A DNA stretch of 64,000 nucleotides, taken from positions 62,001 to 126,000 of the forward strand of contig JADCEN010000033.1 of assembly GCA_020250175.1 (NCBI GenBank). The letters run 5' to 3'. Shown here piece after piece: positions 45,155 to 55,030 of this stretch. The stretch is from Rhodobacter sp. Lineage in GTDB: Bacteria; Pseudomonadota; Alphaproteobacteria; Rhodobacterales; Rhodobacteraceae. The position numbers were made by a program, and so were the translations under genes. Every line of letters starts with the position of its first letter. The stretch's first letter is position 1. The notes beneath the pieces are model-generated. The model ran no database searches. It saw only the letters and a list, made by a program, of their open reading frames with translations, and had not been told where the DNA came from.

Positions 45155-45739
45155 TTACGCCTCCAGTTCGGCGTCCCAGTACAGGTAATCAAGCCAGCTG
45201 TCGTGCAGGTGGTTGGGCGGAAAGCGGCGGCCGTGGTTCTGCATCTCTTCCGCCGTCGGCTGGCGCGGCGGGCGCGACAGGCGCATGCCCGATTGCCGCA
45301 AGGTCTTGGACCCTTTGCGCAGGTTGCAGGGTGAACAGGCCGCAACCACATTGTCCCAGCTGGTGATGCCGCCGCGCGAGCGCGGCAGGACATGGTCAAA
45401 GGTCAGATCGCCCCTGGCCCCGCAATACTGGCAGCAGAACTGGTCGCGCAGAAAAAGATTGAAGCGCGTGAAGGCCACGCGCTTCTGGGGTTTCACATAG
45501 TCCTTGAGCACGACGACCGAGGGTATTCGGATTTCGGCCCGCTGACTTCGCACCACATGGTCGTATTCGGCGACAATCGACACACGATCAAGGTAGGCCG
45601 CCTTCACGGCCTCCTGCCAGGGCCAGAGCGACAGCGGATAGTAGGACAGCGGGCGATAGTCCGCATTCAGCACAAGGGCCGGGTAATGCCGCAGCGCGGC
45701 CGGGTCGCGCACGAAGGTCGTCCTGAAATCGCCGTCCAT
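45155..45739 (-). CDS. HNH endonuclease family protein
   Basis: A 194-residue protein with a zinc-supported HNH nuclease fold. The core reads CCQYCGARGDLTFDHVLPRSRGG, then WDNVVAACSPCNLRKGSK. It has two CxxC pairs and the DHV/N/H catalytic residues. The N-terminal ALVLNADYRPLSYYPLSLW is typical of a widespread chromosomal HNH group (often annotated HNH endonuclease) that is not part of an obvious defence or mobile element. No methyltransferase or restriction partner is adjacent, so its role is unknown. Probably DNA metabolism. Confidence 0.9.
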   Translation of the reverse strand: MDGDFRTTFVRDPAALRHYPALVLNADYRPLSYYPLSLWPWQEAVKAAYLDRVSIVAEYDHVVRSQRAEIRIPSVVVLKDYVKPQKRVAFTRFNLFLRDQFCCQYCGARGDLTFDHVLPRSRGGITSWDNVVAACSPCNLRKGSKTLRQSGMRLSRPPRQPTAEEMQNHGRRFPPNHLHDSWLDYLYWDAELEA

Positions 45740-45918
45740 GATGCTGCTACTCCGCCGTCATCCCGCCTGCCTGCGGCCGCGCCGGGGCGTCATCGCCCGC
45801 TGCCGCGCGCCCGACTATATATGGCACAATCCCCCAAGCAAGCCCCGCGATGTATTGTGGTCAGGCGGGGGCTGCGCAGCCAAGGGCATGACACGGAAAG
45901 ATCACGGCAGGATGACGG

Positions 45919-46581
45919 TCAGCCCGGCAGGCGCGCCTTCAGAAAGCCCAGCGCCGCCGACAGCCCGTCGGGCGAGATGCTGTGGCCGGCATTCTCCATC
46001 ACATGCCCGAAGGTTTCGAATCCCGCCCCGACCAGTGCCTGTCCGGCCAGTGCCATATCCTCGAACGGCACGACCGGGTCCTGATCGCCATGCAGCAGCA
46101 GCACGGGCGGGCGGACGCGGGTTTCGGCGGCCAGCCGCCCGGGCTCCAGCAGCCGCCCCGAAAAGGCAACCACGGCGGCAACCGGGCGGGCGCGGCGCGG
46201 GGCGACGTGCAGGCTTATCATCGAGCCTTGCGAAAACCCGACCAGCGCCATCGCCTGATCCGCCAGCCCTTCCTCGGCCAGGCGTGCATCAAGGAAGGCA
46301 TCCAGATCAGCGGTCGATGCCGCAAGGCCCTGGGCCGCCGCCTCGGGCGAGGATCCGTCCAGCCAGGGCACCGGGAACCACTGAAACCCGAACCGGTTGC
46401 TCAGGCATGGCTCGGGTGCGTCGGGCGCGACAAAGACGGTGTCGGGCAGATGCGGGGCCAGCGGTTCTGACAGACCCAGCAGATCCTCGCCGTTGGCCCC
46501 GTAGCCATGCACAAAGACCACCAGGCTTCGTGCCCGCCCCGACCGCGCCGCCTGCCGTCCGAAAATCAGTTCCCGCGTCAC
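45919..46581 (-). CDS. Carboxylesterase/phospholipase family alpha/beta hydrolase
   Basis: A 220-residue hydrolase of the Abhydrolase_2 family. It has VVFVHGYGANGEDLLG (oxyanion region), VGFSQGSMISLHV (nucleophile serine), LHGDQDPVVPFED (acid) and ENAGHSISPDG (histidine). The likely start is GTG at 46581, overlapping the stop of the glycosylase gene as GTGA. Such proteins hydrolyse short acyl esters or lysophospholipids; the substrate is unknown. The overlap with the DNA glycosylase suggests co-transcription. Confidence 0.9.
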   Translation of the reverse strand: MTRELIFGRQAARSGRARSLVVFVHGYGANGEDLLGLSEPLAPHLPDTVFVAPDAPEPCLSNRFGFQWFPVPWLDGSSPEAAAQGLAASTADLDAFLDARLAEEGLADQAMALVGFSQGSMISLHVAPRRARPVAAVVAFSGRLLEPGRLAAETRVRPPVLLLHGDQDPVVPFEDMALAGQALVGAGFETFGHVMENAGHSISPDGLSAALGFLKARLPG

Positions 46582-47207
46582 CGGATACCCTCCCGTTCCT
46601 TTGCCACACGGTAGTAAGCCCACAAAAGCCGCGCCGCAACGCCCCGCCAGGGCGACCAGTCTTCGGCGCGCCGGCGCAGGTCTTTTTCCGACGGGCGTCC
46701 GTCCAGCCCGAACAGCACCCGCGCCGCCTCCTGCAAGGCCAGATCGCCCGGCGCAAAGACATCCGCGCGGCCCAGCGAGAACATCGCATAGATTTCGGCG
46801 GTCCACCGCCCGATGCCGGGCAGGGCCACCAGCGTTGCAATGACGGCATCATCGGGGGCGGTGCGCAGGGCCATGTAATCAAGGTCGGCCTGGGCCAAAG
46901 CCCGGACATAGCGCATCTTCTGGCGCGACAGCCCGCAGGCGCGCAGGTCATCATCGCCCGCCAGCGCCATCGGGGCCGCGTGCGTCAGACCCGCCGCCGC
47001 CAGCCGGTGCCAGATCGCCGCCGCCGAAGCGACGCTGACCTGCTGGCTGACAATCGCGTCCAGCAGGGCGGCAAAGCCATCCTCTCGCCGCCGCAGCGGC
47101 AGCGTGCCGGTCCGCTCCAGCGCCCAAGCGAAGCGCGGCTCGCGCGCGGCCAGCCAGGCGGCCCCCTCGGCAACGCAATCTTGCGTCCTGATGATGCGTC
47201 CAACCAT
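46578..47207 (-). CDS. DNA-3-methyladenine glycosylase (AlkA-like HhH-GPD)
   Basis: A 209-residue base-excision repair enzyme of the HhH-GPD superfamily. The helix-hairpin-helix and catalytic aspartate lie in LPGIGRWTAEIYAMFSLG followed by RADVFAPGDLALQ. The N-terminal SQQVSVASAAAIWHRL (about residues 54-69) and RQKMRYVRALA match the AlkA/MAG group without the extra N-terminal domain. No LexA box or Ada site is visible. It overlaps the esterase by 4 bases. Confidence 0.92.
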   Translation of the reverse strand: MVGRIIRTQDCVAEGAAWLAAREPRFAWALERTGTLPLRRREDGFAALLDAIVSQQVSVASAAAIWHRLAAAGLTHAAPMALAGDDDLRACGLSRQKMRYVRALAQADLDYMALRTAPDDAVIATLVALPGIGRWTAEIYAMFSLGRADVFAPGDLALQEAARVLFGLDGRPSEKDLRRRAEDWSPWRGVAARLLWAYYRVAKEREGIR

Positions 47208-47316
47208 GCGCCCCTTCCTCTGTCATGCCGCCTCTCGCCCGCCTTGGGGCCGAAGTCGTGGCCAAGGCGCGCTTTCGCGCTTGCAGGCTGCGGGCCTGCC
47301 GCACTACCCATGGTCC

Positions 47317-48543
47317 ATGACCAGCACCCCGGTTTTATCAGATGACAGGACGGCGCGGCGCAATGTCTGGGTGCTTGTTGCCGCGCAGGCGGTTCTTGGC
47401 GCACAGATGCCGATGATCTTCACCATCGCGGGGCTGGCCGGGCAGACGCTTGCCTCGAACATCTGCTGGGCCACCCTGCCGATCACCATGTCTGTGGTCG
47501 GATCGATGCTGACGGCCACGCCCCTGTCGGCGCTGATGCAGCGCTTCGGGCGGCGGGCCGGATTTGTCGCGGGCGCGCTGGGGGGGCTGCTGGGGGCCGG
47601 CATCGGGGCCTGGGGCCTGATGACCGCCTCGTTCCCGCTGTTCCTGCTGGGGGCGCTGTTCACCGGCATCTACATGTCGGCCCAGGGGTTTTACCGCTTT
47701 GCCGCCGCAGACATGGCATCGCCAGAGTACCGGCCAAGGGCGATTTCCTCGGTCATGGCAGGCGGTCTTCTGGCTGCCGTGATCGGCCCGCAGCTTGTGA
47801 AGCTGACGGCCGACGCCATGGTGGTGCCGTTTCTGGGCACCTATCTTGCGGTGATGGCGCTGAACATGGCGGGCGTGTTCCTGTTTGCCTTTCTTGACAG
47901 TCCAAAGCCCCCCGCCCCAGCCCCCGACGCGCCGGTCAGCCGCACGCGGATGCAGATGCTGCGGGAGCCACGCGTTGCCGTTGCGGTGATCTGTGCGACC
48001 GTCAGCTATGCCCTGATGAACCTGGTGATGACATCCTCGCCGCTTGCGGTGGTGGGGTGCGGGTTCCGGACGGCGGATGCGGCCAACGTCGTGACGGCGC
48101 ATGTGCTTGCCATGTATGCGCCCGCCTTCTTTACGGGGCGGATCATCGCGCGCTTCGGTGCCGGGACCGTGGTCGGTCTTGGTCTTGCGATTCTGGCCGC
48201 CGCCGGGGCGGTTGCGCTGAGCGGTGTGGCGCTGGACCGGTTCTTTGCCGCGATGATCCTGCTGGGGATCGGCTGGAACTTCGGCTTCATCGGGGCGACC
48301 GCGATGCTGGCGGGCGCACATGCCCCGCAAGAGCGCGGCAGGATTCAGGGGATGAACGATTTCATCGTCTTTGCCGGCGTCACCCTGGCCTCGCTGTCTT
48401 CGGGGGCGCTGATGAACTGTTCGGGCGGTTCGGTACAGGCGGGGTGGAATGCGGTCAATCTGGCCATGCTGCCCTTCCTGGTGCTGGCGGGGGGCGCGCT
48501 GATCTGGCTGGTGTTGCAGCCAAAGGAATTCCGCAGCCCGTGA
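47317..48543 (+). CDS. MFS transporter
   Basis: A 408-residue major facilitator with twelve hydrophobic helices in two halves. The loop motif between helices 2 and 3 is visible (LSALMQRFGRRAGFVAGAL), and ARFGAGTVVGLGLA is the matching loop in the second half. I used ATG 47317 (MTSTPVLSDDRTARRN), since the upstream open frame from 47104 is arginine-rich and opposite the glycosylase gene. The substrate is unknown; the family includes drug and metabolite exporters. It stands alone. Confidence 0.88.
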   Translation: MTSTPVLSDDRTARRNVWVLVAAQAVLGAQMPMIFTIAGLAGQTLASNICWATLPITMSVVGSMLTATPLSALMQRFGRRAGFVAGALGGLLGAGIGAWGLMTASFPLFLLGALFTGIYMSAQGFYRFAAADMASPEYRPRAISSVMAGGLLAAVIGPQLVKLTADAMVVPFLGTYLAVMALNMAGVFLFAFLDSPKPPAPAPDAPVSRTRMQMLREPRVAVAVICATVSYALMNLVMTSSPLAVVGCGFRTADAANVVTAHVLAMYAPAFFTGRIIARFGAGTVVGLGLAILAAAGAVALSGVALDRFFAAMILLGIGWNFGFIGATAMLAGAHAPQERGRIQGMNDFIVFAGVTLASLSSGALMNCSGGSVQAGWNAVNLAMLPFLVLAGGALIWLVLQPKEFRSP

Positions 48544-48614
48544 TCTGTGCGCCGGACCGGCTGTTGTGATGCCGGCGGTTAGAACTCTTTTCACGCTTAT
48601 CGCCGAAAGCTGGG

Positions 48615-50432
48615 ATGAACTCTCTCAGCCGTGATGGTGCCATGCTTTCCAACCTGTCGATCCGAACCCGCCTGCTGGCCATCACCGTCATCGCGGTGGC
48701 TTTTCTGCTGCTGATCGCAGCGCTGGGCTTTTTCGGCCTGAAACGCAGCAATGCAGGCCTTCAGACATCGATCACCGCCACGACGGCCGTCCTGCACCAG
48801 AAGCAGGCGGATATGATGCATGACGCGCTGCGGTCGGATGTGCTCTTTGCCATTCTGACCGGGCCGAACGGGTCTTCCCAAGACCGGCAGACCGTAAGGT
48901 CGGACCTGGCCGACCATGTCGCCAGCTTCGAGACTGCGATTTCGCAGTTGCAGGCGCTGCCCCTGCCGCCCCCGGTCCGCGACAAGGTCGATGAGGCGGT
49001 TCCCCTGCTTGATGCCTATGTCGCCTCGGCGCAAGAGATTGTCGGTCTTGCCCTGACCTCTTCGGCATCCGGACGCGCCAGGCTTCCCGACTTCATGGTT
49101 GCCTTCAGCAACCTTGAAGCCGGAATGGAAGCACTGGGCGAACAGATCGAAAGCCGGGGGGCCGCCGTCGGCACCGAAGCGCAACAGGCGAACATTCGTG
49201 TGAAGATCATCCTTGTTCTGGGTGCGGTCACCGCCGCCGCAGCGCTTGCCCTGGCGACCGGGGCCATCGCCCGCAGCATTTCGCGCCCGCTTCATGATGT
49301 GAAGACGGGCCTCTTGCAACTGGCCGACGACAACCTGGCCACACGGATCAGCGGAACCGGCCGTCAGGACGAGATCGGCGAAATTGCCAGGGCGCTGGAG
49401 GTGCTGCACGGGCGTTTGAAACAGGCGAAAGATCAGGAAACCGACACGCAGCAGGGCGCCCAGCAGCGCGTTGTGCGGGCGCTGTCGATCGGTCTGCGCA
49501 ACCTGTCGAACGGGAACCTGACCCAGCCGATCGAAGAGCGGTTTGCCCCGGATTACGAGACGCTCCGGCTGGATTACAATCACACCCTGGAAACGCTGAC
49601 CCAGACCATCGCCCAGGTTGTCGAGGCGTCCGAGAGCATCCGCGCCCGGTCAGCCGAAATCAGCCATGCCTCGGAAGACCTTTCGGCCCGCACGGAAAAC
49701 CAGGCGGCCACGCTGGAGGAAACGGCCGCCGCGCTGGACGAGCTGACCGCCAGCGTCAAGGCCGCCGCCGAAGGCGCACGCGAGGTGGAAAAGGTTGTAC
49801 ATCAGGCGCGGACCGAAGCCACCGAAAGCGGTGCCGTTGTGCAGGGCGCCGTGGACGCGATGAACGAGATCGAGCGGTCGTCGGAACAGATCTCGCAGAT
49901 CATCGGCGTGATCGATGACATTGCGTTCCAGACCAATCTTCTGGCGCTGAACGCGGGCGTCGAGGCTGCCCGCGCGGGCGATGCCGGGCGCGGCTTTGCC
50001 GTGGTCGCCTCTGAAGTGCGGGCGCTGGCGCAGCGGTCTTCGGCGGCGGCAAAAGAGATCAAGCTGCTCATCAGCGCCAGCACGCAGCATGTCGAGCAGG
50101 GCGTCGATCAGGTGGGGCGGGCGGGGTCCGTGCTGGCCCGGATCGTCGACCGTGTGACCGAGATTTCCAACCTGGTGTCGGAAATCGCCTCGGGGGCGCG
50201 GGAACAATCCGTCGGGCTGGCGGAAGTCAACATCGGCGTGACCCAGCTCGACCAGGTGACACAGCACAATGCCGCGATGGTCGAGGAATCGACTGCCGCC
50301 TGCCAGTCACTGAAGCAGGAAGCCCAGGGCATGGCAACGCTGGTCGCGCAGTTTTCGCTGCGGTCAGTCCGGGCGCGGGATGACAGCGGGCGGCAGGCCT
50401 CTGCCCCCCCAAGGCCGCGCCACGCCGCCTAG
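48615..50432 (+). CDS. Methyl-accepting chemotaxis protein
   Basis: A 605-residue chemoreceptor. An N-terminal membrane helix (about residues 15-42), a periplasmic sensing domain of about 150 residues with no recognised type, and a second helix (about 193-215) lead to a HAMP linker (about 215-265). The cytoplasmic signalling hairpin contains the conserved tip [20 protein letters not shown], with methylation helices rich in glutamate and glutamine either side (about 330-560). The C-terminus is proline/arginine-rich and lacks a receptor methylase pentapeptide. No che genes are near. The start could also be ATG 48642 ([12 protein letters not shown]). Confidence 0.93.
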   Translation: MNSLSRDGAMLSNLSIRTRLLAITVIAVAFLLLIAALGFFGLKRSNAGLQTSITATTAVLHQKQADMMHDALRSDVLFAILTGPNGSSQDRQTVRSDLADHVASFETAISQLQALPLPPPVRDKVDEAVPLLDAYVASAQEIVGLALTSSASGRARLPDFMVAFSNLEAGMEALGEQIESRGAAVGTEAQQANIRVKIILVLGAVTAAAALALATGAIARSISRPLHDVKTGLLQLADDNLATRISGTGRQDEIGEIARALEVLHGRLKQAKDQETDTQQGAQQRVVRALSIGLRNLSNGNLTQPIEERFAPDYETLRLDYNHTLETLTQTIAQVVEASESIRARSAEISHASEDLSARTENQAATLEETAAALDELTASVKAAAEGAREVEKVVHQARTEATESGAVVQGAVDAMNEIERSSEQISQIIGVIDDIAFQTNLLALNAGVEAARAGDAGRGFAVVASEVRALAQRSSAAAKEIKLLISASTQHVEQGVDQVGRAGSVLARIVDRVTEISNLVSEIASGAREQSVGLAEVNIGVTQLDQVTQHNAAMVEESTAACQSLKQEAQGMATLVAQFSLRSVRARDDSGRQASAPPRPRHAA

Positions 50433-51676
50433 CGGACAACCGGGCACCCGGCCGCAGCGGCACCCCCGGCGGGCTGGTGTGGTGCCGCAGCGAAACGGGG
50501 ATCGCGGCGCGGGGGGGGGGCCGAATCCCGTGCCGGTCAGGGGAATCGGCTGAGGGATGTTGCGCAGCAATCAGGCTGGCCGGATCGTCGTCGTCCCGTG
50601 ATCCGGTGTTCGGTGAAGCCGGATCGACCCCTCGGCCGGGGCTTTGCCTGCAAAGCTCTGGCCCATGGGTTTCAGGGTCACGAAACCGGCGGGCGCGTTC
50701 CTGGTCCGCAGGCGACATGCCTTGTCGCGAAAGACCCTATCCGTCACCCGGTGGCGCGCGTTTTCGCCGGCCCGCCAGGAATGGACCATCGGGCCAAGGG
50801 CATTGGCCTGGCGCACCGGCAAGGCGATGCAGAAGAGCGTTGCGCGCCCGGCCCCGTCAGCGCTGCCACCCCGGGCCGCAAAGCACCGGCGGAAAGCGCC
50901 CGCGCCCGGCGTGGCACGGCTATCGCCACGGTGATCCTGCGCGCGCCTGCGCCCCAGGGACGGGCCGCAAGCGCCAGCGCAGGGCGACCTTCGTCTTGCT
51001 GAAACCGGCGACGGCACGAAACCTTGCCGCACCGGCCGGAACCGGCAGACCTGCGCGGCCGGATCACCCGAGCGGTGGGCCTTCGCGGAAGCCACCCCGG
51101 CGACCCATGGGCCAGGCTGCGGCACCGGGTTGCGCTGCATCGGGTTCCCGCCAAGGCAAAGGCCCAAGGCAGGGGCGGAACCCTTGCCTTTGCGGTACCG
51201 CCCCGCGCCCTGGTCCGCAGGGTTGCGCCCGTCCTTCATGCGCTTTTGGTGATCGGGGTGTCCGGTCCTTTCCATCCCGAGGTCACACCCGAGTGTCCTG
51301 CGGATCGCCGCCTTGCCGCGTCGGGGGGGTTTCCCTGCGGCACGGATCTCGGCGACAGGACGGGCAACCAGGGCACCGGACGTGCGCAGGCGGGCCACCG
51401 ATGACCGGTTGGGCGGCAGCCCCTGATCGACCGGGATTTCGGCTTTGCGCGTAGGTTTGCCGGTGTCGTCACGGCGCAGGACCCTTTGGCCCGCGTCGCG
51501 GCCCTTCCTCGTGATCCGGACCCGGCCAGCCCCGGAGGGAAGCCTGGTGATCGCCGCCGCTTTCCTTTGCGCCATATGTGCGGCACGATGTCACAAAAGG
51601 GAAGGTCCGGCGATATCAAGGCACAGTCCGGCGCAGGGGCAGACCGGATCAACGGATTGAAGACACAAAAAGCAAT
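50433..51676. other. 1.2-kb stretch without a credible gene
   Basis: Long open frames exist on both strands (for example 50571-51575 minus, 334 codons, and 50477-51454 plus). Their products are arginine/glycine/alanine-rich, use AGG-type codons and resemble no family, so they look like composition artefacts. A run of ten G lies at 50511-50520. The stretch is too long for a normal intergenic region in this genome and may hold a decayed gene or an RNA. The last part contains the dusA leader. Confidence 0.4.
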
Positions 51677-52663
51677 ATGGAAAAACAATCACATAGACTG
51701 TCCGTGGCGCCCATGATGGACTGGACCGACAGGCATTGCCGCTACTTCCACCGCCTGATGACCCGGCGCGCCATGCTTTATACCGAAATGGTGACGGCCG
51801 CTGCGGTGATCCATGGGCCGAAGCCCCGCCTGCTGGACCACAGCCCCGAAGAGCATCCGGTCGCGCTGCAACTGGGCGGGTCCGATCCGCGCGAACTGGC
51901 GCAGGCCGTGCGCCTTGCCCGGGACTGGGGATTTGACGAGATCAACCTGAACGTCGGCTGCCCGTCGGACCGGGTGCAGTCGGGCTGCTTCGGGGCGGTG
52001 CTGATGGAACGCCCGGCACTGGTGGCCGATTGTGTGGCGGCGATGCGCGCCGAAAGCCCGGTGCCGGTGACGGTGAAATGCCGCATCGGCGTGGACGGCC
52101 AGCAGCCCGAACGCGCGCTGCCCGACTTTCTGGAAAGGGTCAGCGCCGCCGGGGTGAGCCATTTCATCATCCATGCCCGCAAGGCCTGGTTGCAGGGCCT
52201 CAGCCCAAAGGAGAACCGGGAAATTCCGCCGCTGGATTACCCGCTGGTTCTGGCGATGAAGCAGGCCTTTCCCCAGCTGACGATCTGCATCAACGGTGGC
52301 ATCACCTCGCTGCGGCAGGCGCGCGGCTTTCTGGATCAGGGGCTGGACGGGGTGATGCTGGGCCGTGCGGCCTATCATGATCCGGCGGCCACGCTGATCG
52401 GGGCCGATGCCCTGTGGGGCGACGGGCCGGGGCGCGATGCCCATGAGGTTGTCACGGCGATGCGGCCCTATGTCGCCCGGCATCTGGCGGCGGGCGGGCG
52501 GCTGCACCAGATCACCCGCCACATGCTGGGCCTGTTCACCGGGCGACCGGGCGCGCGCGGCTGGCGACGGGTCCTGTCCGAAGGGGCCGGCCGCCCCGGT
52601 GCGGGGCTGGACCTGATCGATGCCGCATTGACCGAGTTGGCGGTGCATCCCGCAGGCGCCTGA
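51677..52663 (+). CDS. dusA: tRNA-dihydrouridine(20/20a) synthase
   Basis: FMN enzyme that reduces uridines in the D-loop of tRNA. The 328-residue protein has the TIM-barrel starts HRLSVAPMMDWTDRHCR, the active-site cysteine in NLNVGCPSDRVQSGCFGAVL, HARKAWLQGLSPKENR (the DusA-specific stretch) and INGGITSLRQA/MLGRAAYHDP for FMN binding. I chose ATG 51677 (MEKQSHRLSVAPMMD), at the end of an A-rich leader. A longer frame from 51578 adds 33 basic residues outside the family pattern. Confidence 0.96.
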   Translation: MEKQSHRLSVAPMMDWTDRHCRYFHRLMTRRAMLYTEMVTAAAVIHGPKPRLLDHSPEEHPVALQLGGSDPRELAQAVRLARDWGFDEINLNVGCPSDRVQSGCFGAVLMERPALVADCVAAMRAESPVPVTVKCRIGVDGQQPERALPDFLERVSAAGVSHFIIHARKAWLQGLSPKENREIPPLDYPLVLAMKQAFPQLTICINGGITSLRQARGFLDQGLDGVMLGRAAYHDPAATLIGADALWGDGPGRDAHEVVTAMRPYVARHLAAGGRLHQITRHMLGLFTGRPGARGWRRVLSEGAGRPGAGLDLIDAALTELAVHPAGA

Positions 52664-52740
52664 CGCGGCCTGCGGCCCGCTCTGGCCTTGGCGGCACGCG
52701 CGGGATATGCCGGGCGGGCATATGCGAAAGGTCGCGGGCC

Positions 52741-53559
52741 ATGCCTGAACTTGCAGCCCTTCTGCCGATGGTGGCCCTGCTTTTGGTCATCGGGGCCTTC
52801 GCCGGTGTCATCGCCGGGCTGCTGGGCGTCGGCGGCGGGATTGTTCTGGTTCCCGCCTACTTCTACGGCTTCACGCATCTGGGGTATGGTGGTGCGCAGG
52901 TGATGCAGGTCTGTGTTGCCACCTCGCTGGCCACCATCATCTTCACCTCGGCGCGTTCGGTATTGGCGCACAATCGCAAAGGTGCGGTGGACTGGGCGAT
53001 CCTGCGCGGCTGGGCCCCCTTTATCGTGACCGGGGCCATCCTTGGCGTGCTGGCCGCGTCATCGCTGAAATCCGCCGCGCTGCAGGCGATCTTCGGGGCG
53101 ATGGGGTTGCTTGTCGGCCTCTACATGGCTTTCGGGCGCGCCGATTGGCGGCTGGGGGATGCGATGCCGACCGGGGTCCGGCGCGGCGTGCTGGCCAGTG
53201 CTGTTGGCTTTGTTTCGGTGCTGATGGGGATCGGCGGCGGCACCTTTGGCGTGCCGCTGATGTCGCTTTACGCCGTGCCGATCCACCGCGCCGTTGCCAC
53301 GGCATCGGGGTTCGGCATCCTGATTGCCTTGCCGTCTGTCATCGGCTTTCTGCTGCTCCCCGTCGCGGACAGCCCGCCCTATACCCTGGGGGCCGTCAAC
53401 CTGCCGGCCTTTGTGATCGTGATGGCCACGACGATGACGACCACCACCTGGGGGGTCAGGCTGGCCCATGCGATGGACGCCAAGCCGCTGAAACGCATCT
53501 TCGCCCTGTTCCTGACCGTCGTGGCGCTGAACATGCTGCGCAAGGCGGCGGGGTGGTGA
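52741..53559 (+). CDS. TSUP family transporter (TauE/SafE-like)
   Basis: A 272-residue membrane protein with about eight hydrophobic helices in two repeats. The family signature appears in each half, GLLGVGGGIVLVPAYF (about residues 30-45) and GIGGGTFGVPLMSLY (about 165-180). Characterised members export sulfite, sulfoacetate or related organic anions; the substrate here is unknown. The stop overlaps the following dioxygenase-like gene by 4 bases (GTGA). Confidence 0.92.
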   Translation: MPELAALLPMVALLLVIGAFAGVIAGLLGVGGGIVLVPAYFYGFTHLGYGGAQVMQVCVATSLATIIFTSARSVLAHNRKGAVDWAILRGWAPFIVTGAILGVLAASSLKSAALQAIFGAMGLLVGLYMAFGRADWRLGDAMPTGVRRGVLASAVGFVSVLMGIGGGTFGVPLMSLYAVPIHRAVATASGFGILIALPSVIGFLLLPVADSPPYTLGAVNLPAFVIVMATTMTTTTWGVRLAHAMDAKPLKRIFALFLTVVALNMLRKAAGW

Positions 53560-54314
53560 CCGGCCCGCGCGGCTGGGTCCGGCTTGGCCCGCTGCCCGGC
53601 TTGCGCGCCTGGGCGGAGGCGGCGCTGCCGGCGGCGCGGTGCCACATCACCTCAGGCACCGAGGCCTGGCGCTGTGGCGGCACCTGGCTTGCCGGGGTGG
53701 ATGCGCTGCCGAACGGGGCAGGGGGGGACATCGCGGATGTGGCATTGCCCCCGGCGCTGCTGGCATCCCTGCCCTGGCAGCCCGAAACCTGGCACCCTGC
53801 ACAACTGTCCACGCTGCGCCCCGGCTATCCGCAGCCCTGGGGCGGCGAAAGCGATGCCGCCTTCCGCTTCCGCCAGACCCGCGATGCCGCCCATGTTGAC
53901 GGGCTTCTGCCGGTCGGGCCGGACCGGCGGCGGATGCTGCGCGAAGCGCATGCCTTCATCCTGGGCCTGCCCCTGACCGAAGCCGATGCAGGGGCGGCCC
54001 CGCTGGTGGTGTGGGAAGGCAGCCAAGAGATTATCCGCCGCGCCTTCACGGCGGCGCTGGCCCCGCATCCGCCCGAAAGCTGGGGCGACATTGATCTGAC
54101 CGATGTCTATCACACCGCCCGCCGCGAGTGCTTTGCGGCCTGCCCGCGGGTTCTGTTGCCTGCCCGGCCGGGCGAAGCCCTGCTGCTGCACCGCATGATC
54201 CTGCACGGCATGGCCCCCTGGGCCGAAGGTGCCAAGGCGGAGCCAGAGGGACGGATCATCGCCTATTTCCGGCCGGAGTTTGACCGCGTGGCGGATTGGC
54301 TGGCAGCCGACTGA
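53556..54314 (+). CDS. Probable Fe(II)/2-oxoglutarate-type dioxygenase, unknown substrate
   Basis: A 252-residue soluble protein. The pattern RQTRDAAHVDGLLPVG (HxD), then LLLHRMILHGMAPWAEG (second histidine) and GRIIAYFRPEF (arginine for 2-oxoglutarate), matches the phytanoyl-CoA-hydroxylase-like facial triad in order. I have not confirmed the family. The GTG start at 53556 overlaps the TSUP gene stop (GTGA), so the two are probably one transcript. A link to organic sulfonate or sulfur compounds is only suggested by that transporter. Confidence 0.6.
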   Translation: MTGPRGWVRLGPLPGLRAWAEAALPAARCHITSGTEAWRCGGTWLAGVDALPNGAGGDIADVALPPALLASLPWQPETWHPAQLSTLRPGYPQPWGGESDAAFRFRQTRDAAHVDGLLPVGPDRRRMLREAHAFILGLPLTEADAGAAPLVVWEGSQEIIRRAFTAALAPHPPESWGDIDLTDVYHTARRECFAACPRVLLPARPGEALLLHRMILHGMAPWAEGAKAEPEGRIIAYFRPEFDRVADWLAAD

Positions 54315-54317
54315 CCC

Positions 54318-54548
54318 TCAGCGGTCCAGACGCCCCATGCGGCCGCCGCGCCGCCGGGCCAGGCGCGGCGCCCGTGCGGGCAGATCGGCCATTATTCTGT
54401 GGCGTTCGGCTGGCGTCAGGCGCGACCAGGTGGCAATTTCCTCCATGGACCGCAGGCAGCCGACGCAGATCCTCTCTTCGGGGTGAACCACGCAGAGCTT
54501 GACGCAGGGCGACTGAACCTCGTCCCGTTTCCAGAGGTCGTCTTTCAC
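54318..54548 (-). CDS. DUF1289 family protein
   Basis: A 76-residue protein with the DUF1289 metal-binding pattern: SPCVKLCVVHPEERICVGCLR contains four cysteines in a C-x3-C-...-C-x2-C arrangement. It then has the EIATWSRLTPAERHRIMADL segment. The rest is arginine-rich and basic. It may bind iron or zinc, but its function is not established. Its ATG overlaps the ruvX stop by 4 bases. Confidence 0.88.
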   Translation of the reverse strand: MKDDLWKRDEVQSPCVKLCVVHPEERICVGCLRSMEEIATWSRLTPAERHRIMADLPARAPRLARRRGGRMGRLDR

Positions 54549-55030
54549 GCCTTCTGCTCCCGCATCAGATATCCCAGCCGGTCAAGCGCCCCTTGCAGGA
54601 TATACCCTGCCGCGACGTGATCGATCACCTCCGACCGACGCTTTCGCGACGTATCCGCCTCCAGCAGGGCCCGTTCTGCCGCAACCGTGCTTAATCTTTC
54701 ATCCCAAAAGCCGATGGGAAGCGGGGTCAGGCGGGTCAGGTTGCGGGCAAAGGCGCGGGTTGCCTGGGCGCGCGGGCCTTCGCTGCCGTCCATGTTGCGC
54801 GGCAGGCCAAGGATCAGTCCGGCGATGCCCCTTGCGCTGACCAGGGTCAGCAGGGCGCCCGCATCTTCGGTGAACTTCACGCGGCGAAGGGTGGACAGCG
54901 GTGTTGCCACCTGGCGGCGCAGGTCCGACACGGCGATGCCGATGGTCTTGTCGCCGAAATCAAGCCCGGCCAGCGCCCCGCTGACGGGCAGGGCGCGCAG
55001 AAAGGCGTTGAAATCATCCTCGACGGTCAT
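54545..55030 (-). CDS. ruvX: Putative pre-16S rRNA nuclease (YqgF/RuvX)
   Basis: RNase H-fold nuclease needed for maturation of 16S rRNA ends. It is also named a Holliday-junction resolvase homologue. The 161-residue protein has the acidic core motifs GLDFGDKTIGIAVSD, LILGLPRNMDGSEGP and IDHVAAGYILQGALD. Start ATG 55030 gives MTVEDDFNAFLRALP; the open frame continues to 55177 but overlaps ccmI. It overlaps ccmI and DUF1289 by 4 bases each, so all three form one operon. Confidence 0.94.
   Translation of the reverse strand: MTVEDDFNAFLRALPVSGALAGLDFGDKTIGIAVSDLRRQVATPLSTLRRVKFTEDAGALLTLVSARGIAGLILGLPRNMDGSEGPRAQATRAFARNLTRLTPLPIGFWDERLSTVAAERALLEADTSRKRRSEVIDHVAAGYILQGALDRLGYLMREQKA

Noticed and set aside
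50571..51575. A 334-codon minus-strand frame in the gap before dusA.
   Set aside because: Frequent AGG codons, arginine/glycine-rich product, no motif, and an overlapping equally long plus frame make coding unlikely; kept only as an open question.
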